64,000 nucleotides of DNA from Narthecium ossifragum (taxonomy: Eukaryota; Streptophyta; Magnoliopsida; Dioscoreales; Nartheciaceae). Position 1 is the first letter of the stretch. Every line of letters begins with the position of its first letter. The stretch lies in assembly GCA_963920575.1 (NCBI GenBank), contig OY986966.1, forward strand, positions 5,290,130-5,354,129, read 5' to 3'. Shown here piece by piece: positions 36,297 through 51,426 of this stretch. The notes beneath the pieces were generated by a model. The model searched no databases and was not told the DNA's origin. It saw only the letters and a program-made list of their open reading frames with translations. A program made the position numbers and the translations under genes.

Positions 36297-36502
36297 AATT
36301 TGGACATTTGTTGATTTTTCACTGTTCTGTCCAGTAGGGAGCATTTCATCATTCAGGAACTAGATTTGAAAGCTATAGTGGCTAACTCATGCCCACAAAC
36401 AAAGAGTTTGTTCAGATCTGGTGAAAAGTTGCATCTTCCCCGCTTACATCATGTTAAATTTTCACCTGACAGAACAGTGAAAAATCAACAAATGTCCAAA
36501 TT
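36297..36502. repeat. Perfect 35-bp inverted repeat with 136-bp spacer
   Basis: Arm 36,297-36,331 begins AATTTGGACATTTGTTGATT and its exact reverse complement is 36,468-36,502. Read in the direction of the neighbouring minus-strand gene, the repeat lies 73-278 bases after the stop codon, so it probably falls in its 3' untranslated region. A TTTTCACCTGACA motif also occurs twice (36,460 and 36,501). Confidence 0.85.
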
Positions 36503-36574
36503 TTCACCTGACATAGATGATAGGGTCAAAATATACTTAGATACCTCAATTGAATCATGAGGAACTAGCCTGAT

Positions 36575-38181
36575 CTACTTAGTGAAAGTGGCCTTTGCAA
36601 CCTGATCTGCTTTTCCCTTGCTCTGAGGCTGATTGCTCTGTTTGATTGTAGCCTCTGTTCGACTCCTTGTCAGCTCCCCACCAGAGAGCTTAGAACCTGA
36701 TGTCATCTTGCTCGGGGTCTCACTGGCTATGTTAGCTGATCTACGAGACTTAACTAGGTCATTATTTGCCATAGAGTCCTCAAAGAAAGCAGTGCCTCCA
36801 TAAGAATCTTTTTCATTTGACTTCTCATGAGAAGCATCATCCTCAGATGAATTTGGGTATTCACTGCTGCTGCAGGTTTTTTGCTTGGGGGTGAATTCTT
36901 TGGTTGGAATTCCCTTTTTGACCCCATCTATGACCTTCTCTGCGCCGACATCATCTTTCAGACCAGAACCACAGGCAGCTAAAAGTTTCATGGTTTCTTC
37001 AGGAAGTAAATGCCCAGGTGAATTCCCTATAGATTCACACTCCAAAAATCCCTCTTTTTGTATCTGAGATTTTGCTCTGTCAACTTGGTCAGATGTTGGG
37101 TCCTTCTGCTCCCCTGGAATGAAGTCAATATAATCAAGTTCCCAGAAATGAATACTGGTTTGATCCTCCAATAACCCATAGGCTCTGCGCAAATCTCCCC
37201 ACAAAGCATTCATAGTAATGGATGCATGCCGCTCAACATAATGTTTCAGCTCACTCTGAAGACTAAGAAATGGCTAAGAAAAGGAAAGGAGAAGGTTAGA
37301 ACTCTGACATTAATGTCTGATAAATTAAGCTTATAGTTCTTTGGCATGAGTTACCAAACCTCGGCTTGACACTCCAGCGCAAGTCTGAAGAAGGCGGCCG
37401 AAACGAAGTGCTTTCCCACAGCCTCCGCCAGTTTGATCTGCGAGAGCCAGTACTGCGAGATCTCCAGCCTGTCGAGCCTACACTTGCTACAATTCTGCGC
37501 GCTCTGGTATGGTGTGCCTGGCGTCAGAATGGCTTTCGTAGAGGATAATGGAGTGCAGGGGCCATTATCAAGTACACTCTTGCTTTCCATGGTCCCTGCC
37601 GTTGATTCCAGTGGCAGCACCAGTTCTTGGAAGCAGACATGCTGTTCTTTCTTCTTTCCAGATTTGAATTTATCCGAACCACGGGCGGCAACATTAGATG
37701 GTTTCTTCTCCAGAGCAACCAATTGTGGGGCATATCTTTTGCTGGTTTTTGCAGTGGTTCCAGAGGGCTTCCATGGCTTGGAATCCTTTGCCAATGTGGG
37801 TTTCGAAAGAGGCTTTTCTGTTGGTATGTTAGTGTTTCTGGCAACGCCAAAAGGGCGCTTTGACCTACAAAAAAACGAGGAATCACCATGTATCATCTAA
37901 ATCACGAGAAGAAACAAGATCATAAATTTCTAAAGTTGGGTTATTGGTTGCCTGCAAGTAGTTGACAAGGATAACGGCGCAGTTTCTTTCCAAGGCTTAT
38001 TGCTGTTCCGACTACCGCCGGTCTCAGTGGATCGTACTGCCGACCGGCGTTTCCCTGCTTATAAGGAATCAAGTGTTGAACTTGCTACAAGCCGTGGAAC
38101 AAAAGGTATATGGATTCCTAGATAATGGCAGTAAGATGAAAGGATGATAGTACCTGGAAATGGAGTGGGATGGACATCCAT
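36575..38181 (-). CDS. Uncharacterised plant protein, 438 codons, one GC-AG intron
   Basis: Four exons on the minus strand: 38,181-38,154, 38,054-37,952, 37,864-37,360 and 37,255-36,575, no internal stop. The start ATG has a strong context (CGCCATGG) and gives MDVHPTPFPGKRRSAV. The N-terminal 165 residues are Lys/Ser/Pro-rich and basic, perhaps nuclear or nucleic-acid associated (inference). The most structured part is residues 169-212: CSKCRLDRLEISQYWLSQIK followed by a helix AVGKHFVSAAFFRLALECQA, crossing into SELKHYVERHAS. I believe this is a conserved plant family but cannot assign a function. Residues 213-438 are acidic and Ser-rich. Intron 2 has a GC donor (CAG|GCAACC); exon 2 has a tandem AAGCAG acceptor. 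A CT/AC microsatellite lies in the leader. Confidence 0.8.
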
Positions 38182-38192
38182 GGCGAGTTCGT

Positions 38193-38193
38193 C

Positions 38194-38236
<43 letters not shown>
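38193..38236. repeat. (GT)n(GA)n microsatellite in the leader of the unknown gene
   Basis: A GT run (38,193-38,210) passes into a GA run (38,211-38,236), about 12-55 bases upstream of the minus-strand start codon. On the transcribed strand it reads CT then AC. A shorter GA run is at 38,289-38,303. The length is likely to vary between individuals. Confidence 0.85.
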
Positions 38237-38755
38237 TGAGCGCAGAAGATATTTGACTCATTTGAACGTTACGTTTTGAATGAGATGGAGAGAGAGAGAG
38301 AGAGGTGGAGAAGCAGTTTAGTTATGATGCGCCCCATTTGCGATAGGAATGAAGAGTTGTGTCTTCGTGGAGGCCTCGTGCATTCCTTGTTCAAAGTAGC
38401 GAGTGACATGGTGCCACGTATGATGTGCATCCTTTCCTTTCGGTGGTGAGAGTATAATTGGTCTTGTTTGGGCGGGAACAGGTCGAGCCGGCCTAATTCA
38501 GATGATCCAGGTCGGCTTTATATATTTAATTATTTTTATTTTTATTATCCCGTATTCCCATTTGTTAGTTATTTATATCGTCGAAGAACAATGGCATTAT
38601 TTTCCAGAAGAATTACTCATGAATGGATTATATTGTCTTGAAGATTATGGTGGCAAATGTATAGTGTATGCATTGTTCAGTGGCATATATAGGCCTGAAG
38701 AATATTAAGTCCTTCCCTGCATCACATTTCATGAACTCAGAGACCACGTAAAAAT
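38237..38755. other. Upstream region of the unknown gene
   Basis: Probable promoter side of the minus-strand gene ending at 38,181, followed by AT-rich sequence. No other gene or element end was seen before the Pack-type element at 38,756. Confidence 0.45.
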
Positions 38756-38879
38756 GGGATATTACTTTGGAACTCTACAAATTTTTTTAAATTACAAATG
38801 CACCCTATAATCTTTCATTTCATGTATATACTCCTACAAATATTAAAAAAAATATTAACTATATCTCTCCGTCTTCCAT

Positions 38880-39050
38880 GTCGTCTCCTCTCTCACCGCC
38901 TCCCTCCGGTTTGACGACACCCTCAACGTCGACTTCACCGAGTTCCAAACCAACTTAGTTTCAACATCAGCGATCCCGGTGGAGAAGGTGTACCACAAGC
39001 AGCTCTTGGTGGTGGAGATCACCAACAGCGCATCCGAGTCGGCATCTAGT
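38880..39050 (+). pseudogene. Alpha-tubulin exon fragment captured in a transposon
   Basis: The frame reads [25 protein letters not shown], then after a deletion [17 protein letters not shown]. These are the alpha-tubulin segments [22 protein letters not shown] and EKAYHEQLSVAEITNSAFE. About 18 residues between NLV and the EK segment are missing, and several substitutions hit conserved positions. Only about 57 codons of a roughly 450-codon gene are present, with no start, so it cannot make tubulin. Confidence 0.85.
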
Positions 39051-39217
39051 AGAGTTTGATTACAAGTTATTACTGGATTTGGATTAAAACTCTTATATTT
39101 GGGAAGCCATCTCTATATATATGGGTACCATCCATACAACTTTTGGTGAAAAATATAAGGCATGAGTTAGCAGGGAAAGTAGAGTGTTTGCTCTGTTTTC
39201 AAACAGAGGACTTATTG

Positions 39218-39328
39218 TTAAAGAGGGTGGTGGCGCTTGAAGGACACGGGGTGATAGCATAGGGAGGTGTTGGCGCATACGATTGAGAAGCAGAAGATCA
39301 CCTTGAGCGCGGCGATCTTGAGGAGTTG
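39218..39328 (-). pseudogene. Triose-phosphate/sugar translocator-like fragment
   Basis: The minus-strand frame reads QLLKIAALKVIFCFSIVC then ANTSLCYHPVSF and stops at 39,218. The pattern KI-AL---FC-SVV-GN-SL-YLPVSF is the membrane segment of plant nucleotide-sugar and phosphate translocators of the TPT family. It is short (37 codons) and ends exactly where the family would continue NQA-GATTP, so it is a captured piece. The identity is likely but rests on one motif. Confidence 0.5.
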
Positions 39329-39900
39329 TCGGGTGGGAGGACATCAGCTTTAGAGGGTCAGGGTGGAGCCAATGGATCTCGCCGGAGCTTAAGAGCTTGG
39401 CGTTATCGATCTTTACCAGCTCATCGATCGGGAGGAGCTCGAGAAGGGGAGCTCCGCGATAAACTCTCGTCCTCATTATACATGAAGGTTGCAAAGAGGA
39501 CGAGGACACCATCAGGAAGATGGACACACTGTCACCCCTCCGGCCATGCCTGATAATAAAATGGTCAGAAAGGCGAGAGATACTGACTTAGAGGAGAGGA
39601 CGAATGACGCGGTAGCATTAGAGAAGCATGACACCGGTGTGCGGGTCGCAACCAGGATCATGGCGGAGGTACGCCGTCAACCTATGACCTTATGTTTTAA
39701 TGGCATAACTGTCTTTTCCCATAATTTCGTTAACGGCGTTACAAATATTCACTGGTTATTCGCCAAAAGTGACCCGAGAGGTATAGTTAACATTTGTTTA
39801 ATGTTGTTAAGGGTACATACGTGAGTTCAAATATTACAGTTGCGTATTTATAATTTAAGAAGTTTTGTAGAGTTCGGAAGTAATCGAAAGTAATTAACCC

Positions 39901-40150
39901 AGTAAAATTACAGGCAGATCACTGGACTCGGCTAAATACAATTTAAAACGTTTATTCCTGGCCAGCCGTTATTTTTATAGCTAGGATGAATGGCTGCTAG
40001 AAATGCAGATAAATTAGGAATCCGATTCCAAAGAATAAAATCTAGACACGGAACGAGAATGATATCCACCCGGAGAGAGTTCTCCACTTAATCTTGTCCA
40101 CCTTTCTGTATTTTATCATCTCACATTCATTCCAGCTCCGGCCAACTGGT
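39901..40150. other. Short intergenic interval after the carboxypeptidase gene
   Basis: Downstream flank of the minus-strand gene that ends at 40,151, presumably holding its 3' untranslated region. Nothing else was recognised. Confidence 0.5.
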
Positions 40151-43404
<3,254 letters not shown>

Positions 43405-43620
43405 ACCGGCGGTGGTGTCCCCTATCACCTGATTGGGTAACTACCAACCCCACCTCAATAATCACCCAATAACTCCCTCCCACTAAACCCTCCTTAACCT
43501 AAGATTATCATGTCACATAGGCTCTACCTAGGACAATCTCCTGCCACGTAGGATAACGAAAGTTTCACTTATAGTCATAGCATCATACAAGGATGATAAG
43601 CAAATCCAATCAAACTAACA
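43405..43620 (-). mobile_element. Degenerate Helitron-like 3' end
   Basis: On the minus strand it shows GGTGGGGTTGGTAGTTACCC, then a decayed hairpin (CCCAATCAGGTGATAGGGG) and ACACC, aligning with the Helitron ends at 54,094 and 57,247. The terminal CTAG is not kept (CCGG instead). The body shares CCAATAACTCCCTCCCACTA and CACGTAGGA with the other copies. The 5' end is not found. Confidence 0.4.
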
Positions 43621-45570
43621 ACACCAACAGCAATAAAAACAAATTGGATGACACGTAATTTTTTTTATGAGTTATTTTCCCTGCCAACAGGATATTCACA
43701 CAAACAATAATTAGATCTTTTCAATGGGTTAATATAGCAAAAGTTCTTTTTCCGAATAAAATAAAGATGGGCAGGGGGGGGGGTGTTAAGAACGTGGGAG
43801 GAATCAGATCAGATGAGATCACACGGGGTTGCTGATGCAGATAGGGTAGACTGGGTGCTGTGTTTCATTGATTGCTGTTGATCTCGCTTTCGGACTCAAC
43901 TAATTAAAAAAAAATTATTCATTGATTACAAGACTCAACTAATCAAGAAAAAAAAAATCATTGATTACCGGTGGGTAGATGGGTGGTGGGGGATGATCCA
44001 AATAGTTGGCTTCGGTCCTCGATTATGATCCAGTTTGATGCCAGCTAGTTGGACCCACAATGCACATGCAAAGTGTCATACTAGTAATGGAATTGGTCTC
44101 CCCAATAAGGCTCTCTTTATCGTCGACCAGACTGTCACAACCAAAATCATTTTGATCTTGGTTCATTGGCCGCATCGGAGAGACGGGACGTTGCCCATCA
44201 TTTGCTAATACCGTAAAATGCCGCACTAGGCATTATAGATACGGCGTAGGGACACATGTATGATACGATATAGATACTCCGATACGGTAATTTTTTTAAA
44301 AAATTAAGATACAAATATGACAATATAATAATATATTTAATATCATGCTAAGTTTAAAATTTGAAACCAAAAGACTGATATTTAAAAGTAATTTATTCAT
44401 CTACATAAACATAAAAAAAATTCAAAAACAAATAACTTAATAAAATTTGTAGCTCATTAACTACATACATCTTCTTAAGTTTTAACCAAAAGGTCCAAAC
44501 ATATCTTAACCGTATTCTAAAACGTATCATAACCGTACCATAGTCGTATCACAGCCGTATTCGAATTCTAATTACATATTTTGTTGACATAAATAATCGG
44601 ATACATATCTGATACGTATCCGAGTGTATTGGGTGCGTATCTATGTCCGATACATCGAATACATGTACGTTTTCAAATATGAAGTATCCATGCAACATAG
44701 ATTATCGCATCATGTTACTGATTAGTTCTCTCATTGCTAATTGACTTACGGGTGCCGCAGCAAGCGCATGATACATGCTCATTTATTTTAAAAGAAAAAC
44801 ACAACTGGCCGATTGATTTGACGCACCATGTCAAACAGAAAATTTGAGACTAATTGATGATGCTTCAAGTCCCGCATCTAATCAGGGCATGTTTGGATGG
44901 CGCTGGGCGAATGAGGTGGATGGGAGGAATAGCGGATTCCGAATTGAGCTGATTCAAGCGTTCGGCTCGCAAGGCTATTTGGAATGCTCGTAATTCAACC
45001 TCTATCCCGTTTCGATTTTGATGAATTGCGGTGTCTGCTCGAATCAAGCGGACGTTGTTCCTCATCGAATTTGGAATACGTTGACGGTTGACCGTCACAT
45101 TGACCGTGAAGTAACGTTATTTTGATAGAGACGTACGGTCGATGTATGGATCGACCGTGAGTGAATAGAGAATGATGCATGAATTGACTGTGACTTAAAT
45201 TTTTAGGGCGTGTTTGGTTGACGGTCGATGTGACGGTGGATGCGTTGATCGACCGTAAAAAATGAAGGTTGCATTTTGAGCTAGACGGTTGAAACAACGG
45301 TCGATGCATGGATCGATCGCAACATACGCATAATAAAAAATAGAGTCGTTGGGAAATTACAAGAAACCGTTGAATGCTATTTTTGAACTGGTTGAAGACC
45401 AAATATAAGTAGTTTTGAGTTGTAAACTTGTAAAGGATCTATTGCTATTATTTTGTTACTTGGAGTCGATTATAAGGTCATCAAGCACCCGGAAATTTAG
45501 AGGAACGCTTGCAATATTTGTATAATTTTGGAGTTTTTTTTAATTTGTAGTACTTTTATTTAGATATAAG
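43621..45570. other. Intergenic repeats, no gene
   Basis: It includes a G-run near 43,780, a zone rich in GATACG/CGTATC words (44,240-44,690), and a segment (44,884-45,340) with GGGCATGTTTGG and GGGCGTGTTTGG starts plus paired ACGGTCGAT / ATCGACCGT arms. No reading frame of interest. The copia element at 45,571 inserted here, so the sequence continues at 52,586. Confidence 0.45.
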
Positions 45571-46698
45571 TGTTGGAAATAAAAGAACTAGGATTATTGC
45601 TTTTACTAAGATAGCAAGTAATCATTTACAATCGGTTTTTTAACAAAACAAACAAAGTTCACATACCGTTAATCCGGAAAAGGACTGAAAGAGAAGGAAG
45701 ACGAATCCGACGAAGAAACTCCGCTTGATCGAGGCTAGTGTGTCACACTGTGCCCTTAAGCTATATTTGCCCACCACCCCTTGCTTATGGTTCTTCAGGC
45801 AAAAAGCTCCCAGGGTACAACGATCCACCGCGATTGGAGGGAAGCCGGCCGTCCGATCGCTCTTCGAGCTCCAAGATGGTATGGTACTCTCAATCAGGAC
45901 CCTCTATTATGCAAGTGGTGTGGTGAGGAGTGTATGCATGAGCAAGCTTAGAATGGCTGGTATGGGGTCCTATTTATAGGCTAGCTAGGCTAGTTGATCA
46001 GCCATTTAGTGGGGAGGTGAAGAGACTCGCCACGTCGGCGCCACGTCATCAGTAACCGATGCCACGCCAGCGCCACGTCATCAGTAACCGCCCAGTCATG
46101 GCTGCCACTCTGCCACATCACCAGTAATTGCTACTTAGTGGGGAGCTGAACATGCACCACGTCATCAGTAACAGTCACACATGAGAACATGGGCTGCCAC
46201 CTCATCTATAACTACCCAGTCATGAATATCATGGGGAGACCAAGAGTCATAACTGACTCAACCCATTTCTGGTGAATTGATGGCTCACTTAATGTGGTTC
46301 ATCCCAATTGTGACTGTTCAGGAAGATGAACAGTCACCTGCCACGTAGGCAAAAATGCATGCGTGGTGTACACGTGGCGCCCACATCACCGTCGCCGGCA
46401 CCAGTCCGACGGCCGACCGGCGGCCGGTGGCACACGCGCGTGCACATGTGTGTGCCTCTCTCTAGTTCTCACACACTTCAAACTATAGATGCCCAAAGCT
46501 CTATATAAACTAGAGAAATGTTCTTGTCCCAAGCAATGTGGGACTAAAAACTTTGCATACACTCATATGGGCTTCATATGGCTCTCTTCTTAACTGACCT
46601 TTAGCAAGCCCATTTGATTCAACACACATGTATATAAGGCTTAGCCCACTCCATCACTCTAAGAGTTTTGGGCCTTCTCAAAAGCCTTAAATCCAACA
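45571..46698 (-). repeat. 3' LTR of the copia element
   Basis: Left-hand LTR. It carries the same TATAAATA box (minus, 45,978-45,971) and CCACGTCATCAGTAAC repeats as the other LTR. It lacks about 26 bp of GGCCGGTGGC-type duplication found in the right copy near 52,280. Confidence 0.9.
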
Positions 46699-47237
46699 AT
46701 CCCTCACATGAATCAAATGACTGATCAAATGTTGTATGATCCTAATGCACTTGAGAGTACCGCAGAAACTTGCTGCATCAGGAGAGGTAGCTTTCGGTTT
46801 TGAACCTTCCTTAGTAAAACACTATCGGATGTGCTTGCTAAACAGTGAACGCGATATCTTGAACTGTTCAGCTTTTATCTACACCAAGACAACAGTGCTT
46901 ACACAACGCATTTCTTATACCACTGATGGCTCATTTGTTGTGTCCATTTCGGCCCTGGACATGCCTGGTAGAATTCTGTGAGTGCTTTAAAGAACTAGCC
47001 CTCAAAACGTTCTCATAGAAGCGGCCCCTTCTCACTCGATATAGGTGATCTCTTATTAAGAGCATCCTGTCATGCTTTTACTTATTGAGTAATAAGGATC
47101 ATTAAAAGCATAAGCTTAACCTTTACATTATGCAGGTTATCACTCACTCATCATAGGAATGGGTAAGAGTGATCTTAGCAACTGCCCCCATAATTCGGTT
47201 GTCCCATTGGACCTAGAATCTGGGTCTGCCAGATTAT

Positions 47238-50200
47238 CTAGGTTGGGTTGTCATTGAGGAGTATAGTCATTTCATGGGCTTCAACCCCATTCCCCTCGAT
47301 GAAACATGTATTATATCTCTTGTTAGGCCTTTGGTTAGTGGATCTACAATATTTTCCTTCGATCTCACGAAATCGATGGATATCACACCAGTAGACAACA
47401 ATTTCCTCACTGAATTGTGTCGTCGTCATATATGTCGAGATTTTCCATTATACATGTGGCTTTGTGCTCTCCCTATTGCTGACTGACTGTCACAGTGAAT
47501 ATTGATAGGAGGCACATGTTTAGGCCACATAGGAATATCTTTTAGGAAGTTACGCAGCCATTCCGCTTCTTCCCCAGCTAGATCTAATGCTATGAACTCA
47601 GCTTCCATAGTAGTCCTTGCTATACAAGTCTGCTTGGATGATTTCCAAGACACAGCTGCACCTCCAATTACAAAGACAAATCCACTTGTGGATTTTGTGT
47701 CATTGGAGTCCGATATCCAGTTTGCATCTGTATAACCTGCAAGTACTGCTGGATATCTCGTATAATGCAATCCAAAATTTTCTGTGTACCTTAGATATCT
47801 AAGGACTCTGATAACTGCCTTCCAGTGATCTGTACTTGGATTGCTTGTGTATCTACTCAGTCTGTTTACTAAGTTAGCAATATCCGGTCTAGTGCAGTTC
47901 ATGATATACATAAGACTGCCTATGATCCTGGAATATTCTATTTGTTGTACACCTTCACCGTGGTGTTTCTTTAGATGTGAGTTGACATCTAGCGGTGTCC
48001 TGACTACAACATCACTCCCTTTGTAAAGTTTATCAAGAATTTTCTTAATATAATGACTTTGGGATAATATATACCCTTTCAAAGTCTTGGTAATTTTCAT
48101 ACCAAATATCACATCAGCGACACCCATGTCCTTCATATCGAAGTTTCGTGACAACATGCTCTTAGTAGCTTTTATGATATCATCATTGCTATCAATGATG
48201 ATCATGTCATCTACATAAAGACATAGGATTATACATTCCTTTTCATCACATTTTAAGTAAATGCATTTGTCACACTCATTTATGCGAAAGCCGTTTGTCA
48301 ACATCACTTGATCAAACTTTTCATGCCACTGTTTAGGTGCTTGTTTAAGCCCATACAAAGACTTAACAAGTCAGCAGACTTTCTTTTCTTTCCTAGGAAC
48401 CACAAACCCCTCGGGCTGTTCCATGTAAATTTCTTCTTCCGGATCACCGTTTAAGAAAGTTGTCTTTACATCTATTTGATATATATCCAGATTGTTTAAA
48501 GCCGCAATGACGATAATTAATCTGATTGAGGTTTTCCTAGTGACTGGAGAATAGGTGTCAAAATAGTCCCCCCTTCAGTTTGTTTGAAACCCTTGACAAC
48601 AAGCCTTCCCTTGTATTTGTCAACTGTTCCATCTGCTCTTATTTTCTTTTTGAAAATCCACTTGTAACCCAAATGTTTACAACCTGGTGGTAAATCAACC
48701 AATTCCCATGTATGGTTCTGCATGATGGAATCAATTTCACTATTCACTGCTTCCTTCCGTGAAGGAGCATCTGGAGCTGACATTGCCTCTTTGAATGTCT
48801 GAGGGTCATTTTCTAATAAATATCTTAGAAAATCTGGGCCGAATGAAGTTTCTTTACTCACCCTCTTACTTCGTCTAGGTTCCTCATCCTCTTCATGAAT
48901 TGAGGACCCTTGAATTCCTTTTTCCCCAGTGTTCTCATAAGCTCTCTCACTAACCTCTGATGTAGGAGACGACTTGTAAGGGAACATGTTTTCGAAGAAT
49001 GAGGCATCCCTAGCCTCTAATATAGTGTTCACATGCACTTCAGGATTATCTGATTTATTAACCAAAAATCGGTAAGCATTACTATCCTGTGCATATCCAA
49101 TGAGCACACAATCTACCGTCTTTGGTCCTATTCTAGTTCGTTTAGGAACTGGAATCGGTACCTTTGCTAGACATCCCCAAACCCTTAAGAACTTATAACT
49201 AGGCGCACGACCTTTCCATAGTTCATAAGGCGTTTTATCTAGCCTTTTGTGAGGTAGTCTGTTCAGCAAATAATTTGCTGTAAGTATCGCTTTCCCCCAC
49301 ATGTTATGGGGTAAGCCAGAACTTATAAGCATGGCATTCATCATTTCCTTTAGCGTCCTATTCTTACGTTCTGCTATTCCATTTTGTTCTGGAGAATAGG
49401 GTGTTGTGGTCTGATGAATAATGCCATTTTCGGCACATATTTGGACGAAAGGTGACTCATACTCACCTCCCCTATCACTCCTCAGCATTTTTATCTTTTT
49501 ATCGAGTTGATTCTTCACTTCATTCTTATAATAAGTGAACATCTCTACTGCTTCATCTTTACTTCTCATTAAGTAGACGTAGCAATACCTTGTACAATCA
49601 TCGATAAAGGTAATAAAATACCTCTTACCACCTCTAGTCTGTACAATTTTCAGATCACAAACATCTGTGTGTACTAAACCTAAAGGTTCAGTGCTTCGTT
49701 CAATTGTTTTGAAACGAAGTCTTGGCTAATTTGGCTTCTACACAAACCTCACATTTGTGTTCGTTATCAATTGTGAATTTAGGAAGAAAATTTAAGGACA
49801 TTAATCTTTTCATGAAATTTTTATTCACATGTCCTAATCTCCCATGCCATAAATTAAATGACTCAATCACATAGGCAAGCTTCTCTTTATTAGCCTCTTG
49901 GGTAACGTTGAGTACAGTAGATGCACTAGCCTTTAAGGCTTCAGTAGTCTTGACTTTGGGCATTACAGTCATTACATTCTTTTTAAACAATCCCTCAGTC
50001 ATGTAGCCCTTGCCAATGTATATGACATTCTTAGCCAGAATGACCTTATCAGACTCGAAGACCAGTCTGAAGCCCTTCTTACTCATCACAGAACCTGAGA
50101 TCAGATTCTTGCGTATCTCTGGAACATGAAGGACTTCTGTCAAGGTCAGCTCCTTCCCAGACGTCATCTTCAGATTCACAGTCCCTTTACCTTCCACCTT

Positions 50201-51269
50201 GGAGGTTGCAGAGTTTCGCATGTAGCAGCGTTCTCCATCCACTACCTGGTAGGCGTCCAACATCCATCTATTAGAGCAGATGTGACGGGTAGCGCCAGTG
50301 TCGACCCACCATTCCTTCGGGTTGCTCCCGATCAGGTTCACCTCTGAGACAACTACAACCAGTTGCAAGTCATCCATCTCTGCACTGAGACCTTCAGCTA
50401 TGTTGGCTTCTATCCTCTTCCTCTTGGGAGCTGGCTTCTTCTTTTCTTGAGCACTTGGGCGGTTACGGCAATCCTTGGCCCGATGTCCTGCCTTTCCGGA
50501 GACAAAGCACTCGCCTTTGAACTTCTGATACCCGCTGCCTCCCTTAGTGCCCTCATCGAAGCGCTTGCGCTTCTTGTCTTTCAAACCGCTGCCATTCTCC
50601 ACTAAGTTGGGCTTAGAGTAAATGCCGAACGAGATCTTCAAGACTCATCTCCTTTCGTTTGTGCTTTAGGTAGTTCTTGAAGTCCTTCCAAGAAGACGGC
50701 AATTTCTCTATCATTGCCGCCACTTGGACATGTTCATTCAGAATCATACCTTCAGCATTCATGTCATGGTAGATGAGCTGGAGTTCCTCAACTTATTCAA
50801 CAACGCTTCTACCGTCTACCATCTTGTACTCAAGGAATCGACCGACAACAAATTTCTTTGCGCCGGCGTCATCCACTTTGTACTTATTGTCCAAGGCTTC
50901 CCAAAGTTCCCTTGCGGTTCTTTTAGAAAAGTACACATTGTAGAGCTTGTCGTCCAAGCCATTTAGGATATAGTTCCGGCATAGGAAGTCAGAATGACCC
51001 CAAGCCTGAACTGCAGCCACGGTATGAGCATTCTTCTGTTCTTCAGTTAGAACAGGCTCATCATCAGTGAGATACCTGACCAGTTTAAGGGTGGTCAAGT
51101 AGAACAGTATTTTCTGCTGCCACTGTTTGAAATTCAACCCCTTAAACTTCTAAGGCCTCTCTAGCTGCCTGATCGGCATGCTAGGTATTTCCACTACAGG
51201 TGGATTGCCTATCGGCACTTTCTCCACACGAGGAGGGATCACAGGTTCAACACCTGCTCCTGAAGCCAT
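47238..51269 (-). pseudogene. Copia gag-pol polyprotein with stops and frame changes
   Basis: Minus-strand order is gag-protease-integrase-reverse transcriptase-RNase H, as in Ty1/copia. Gag starts at ATG 51,269 (MASGAGVEPV), with stops at 51,150 and 50,793. Its zinc knuckle reads CFVSGKAGHRAKDC, with Ser replacing the second Cys. Then come protease WWVDTGATRHICS (intact DTGA) and the integrase zinc finger (LWHGRLGH...CEVC). The integrase core has [11 protein letters not shown] and [12 protein letters not shown]. Reverse transcriptase includes [19 protein letters not shown] and the active site CLYVDDMI. RNase H has [14 protein letters not shown] and HCDSQSAIG. The frame changes between gag and protease (50,793-50,641), near 49,700, and near 48,517-48,358. 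A further change near 47,426 cuts off the tail. It is too damaged for a working protein. Confidence 0.9.
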
Positions 51270-51426
51270 CTGCAAAAGCAGACCAACCACACAGTGGTTC
51301 AGTTCTTGTGTTTTAGAGTTATTATAGGAAGTAGAACTTCCTCTCAAAAAGAAAAGAAAACCAGAAGAGGATCCGTAGGAGAAGGGGATCCGAAAAAACG
51401 GTAAAACCGAAAATATAGCTTAAGAA

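Larger units (their letters stand above)
38756..39900. mobile_element. Pack-type (MULE-like) transposon carrying captured gene fragments
   Basis: Ends GGGATATTACTTTGGAACTC and, on the minus strand, GGGTTAATTACTTTCGATTA. Both continue for about 100 bp as related inverted repeats (ACTCTACAAA, TTAAATTACAAATGCACCC / TTAAATTATAAATACGCAA). The flanks CGTAAAAAT and AGTAAAATT agree at 7 of 9 positions, fitting a MULE 9-bp duplication. Between the ends lie an alpha-tubulin exon fragment (+) and a translocator-like fragment (-), both unrelated to transposition. The same terminal family occurs at 57,868-58,306 without a cargo. No transposase is present, so it depends on one supplied elsewhere. Confidence 0.75.

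Noticed and set aside
39093..39527. 144-codon minus-strand frame in the Pack-type element as a gene
   Set aside because: It lies between captured fragments, has no recognisable domain, uses a different frame from the translocator motif, and the region is transposon cargo.
46736..46981. 82-codon plus-strand frame inside the copia element
   Set aside because: It is antisense to the 3' internal region, has no known domain, and the element is transcribed from the minus strand.
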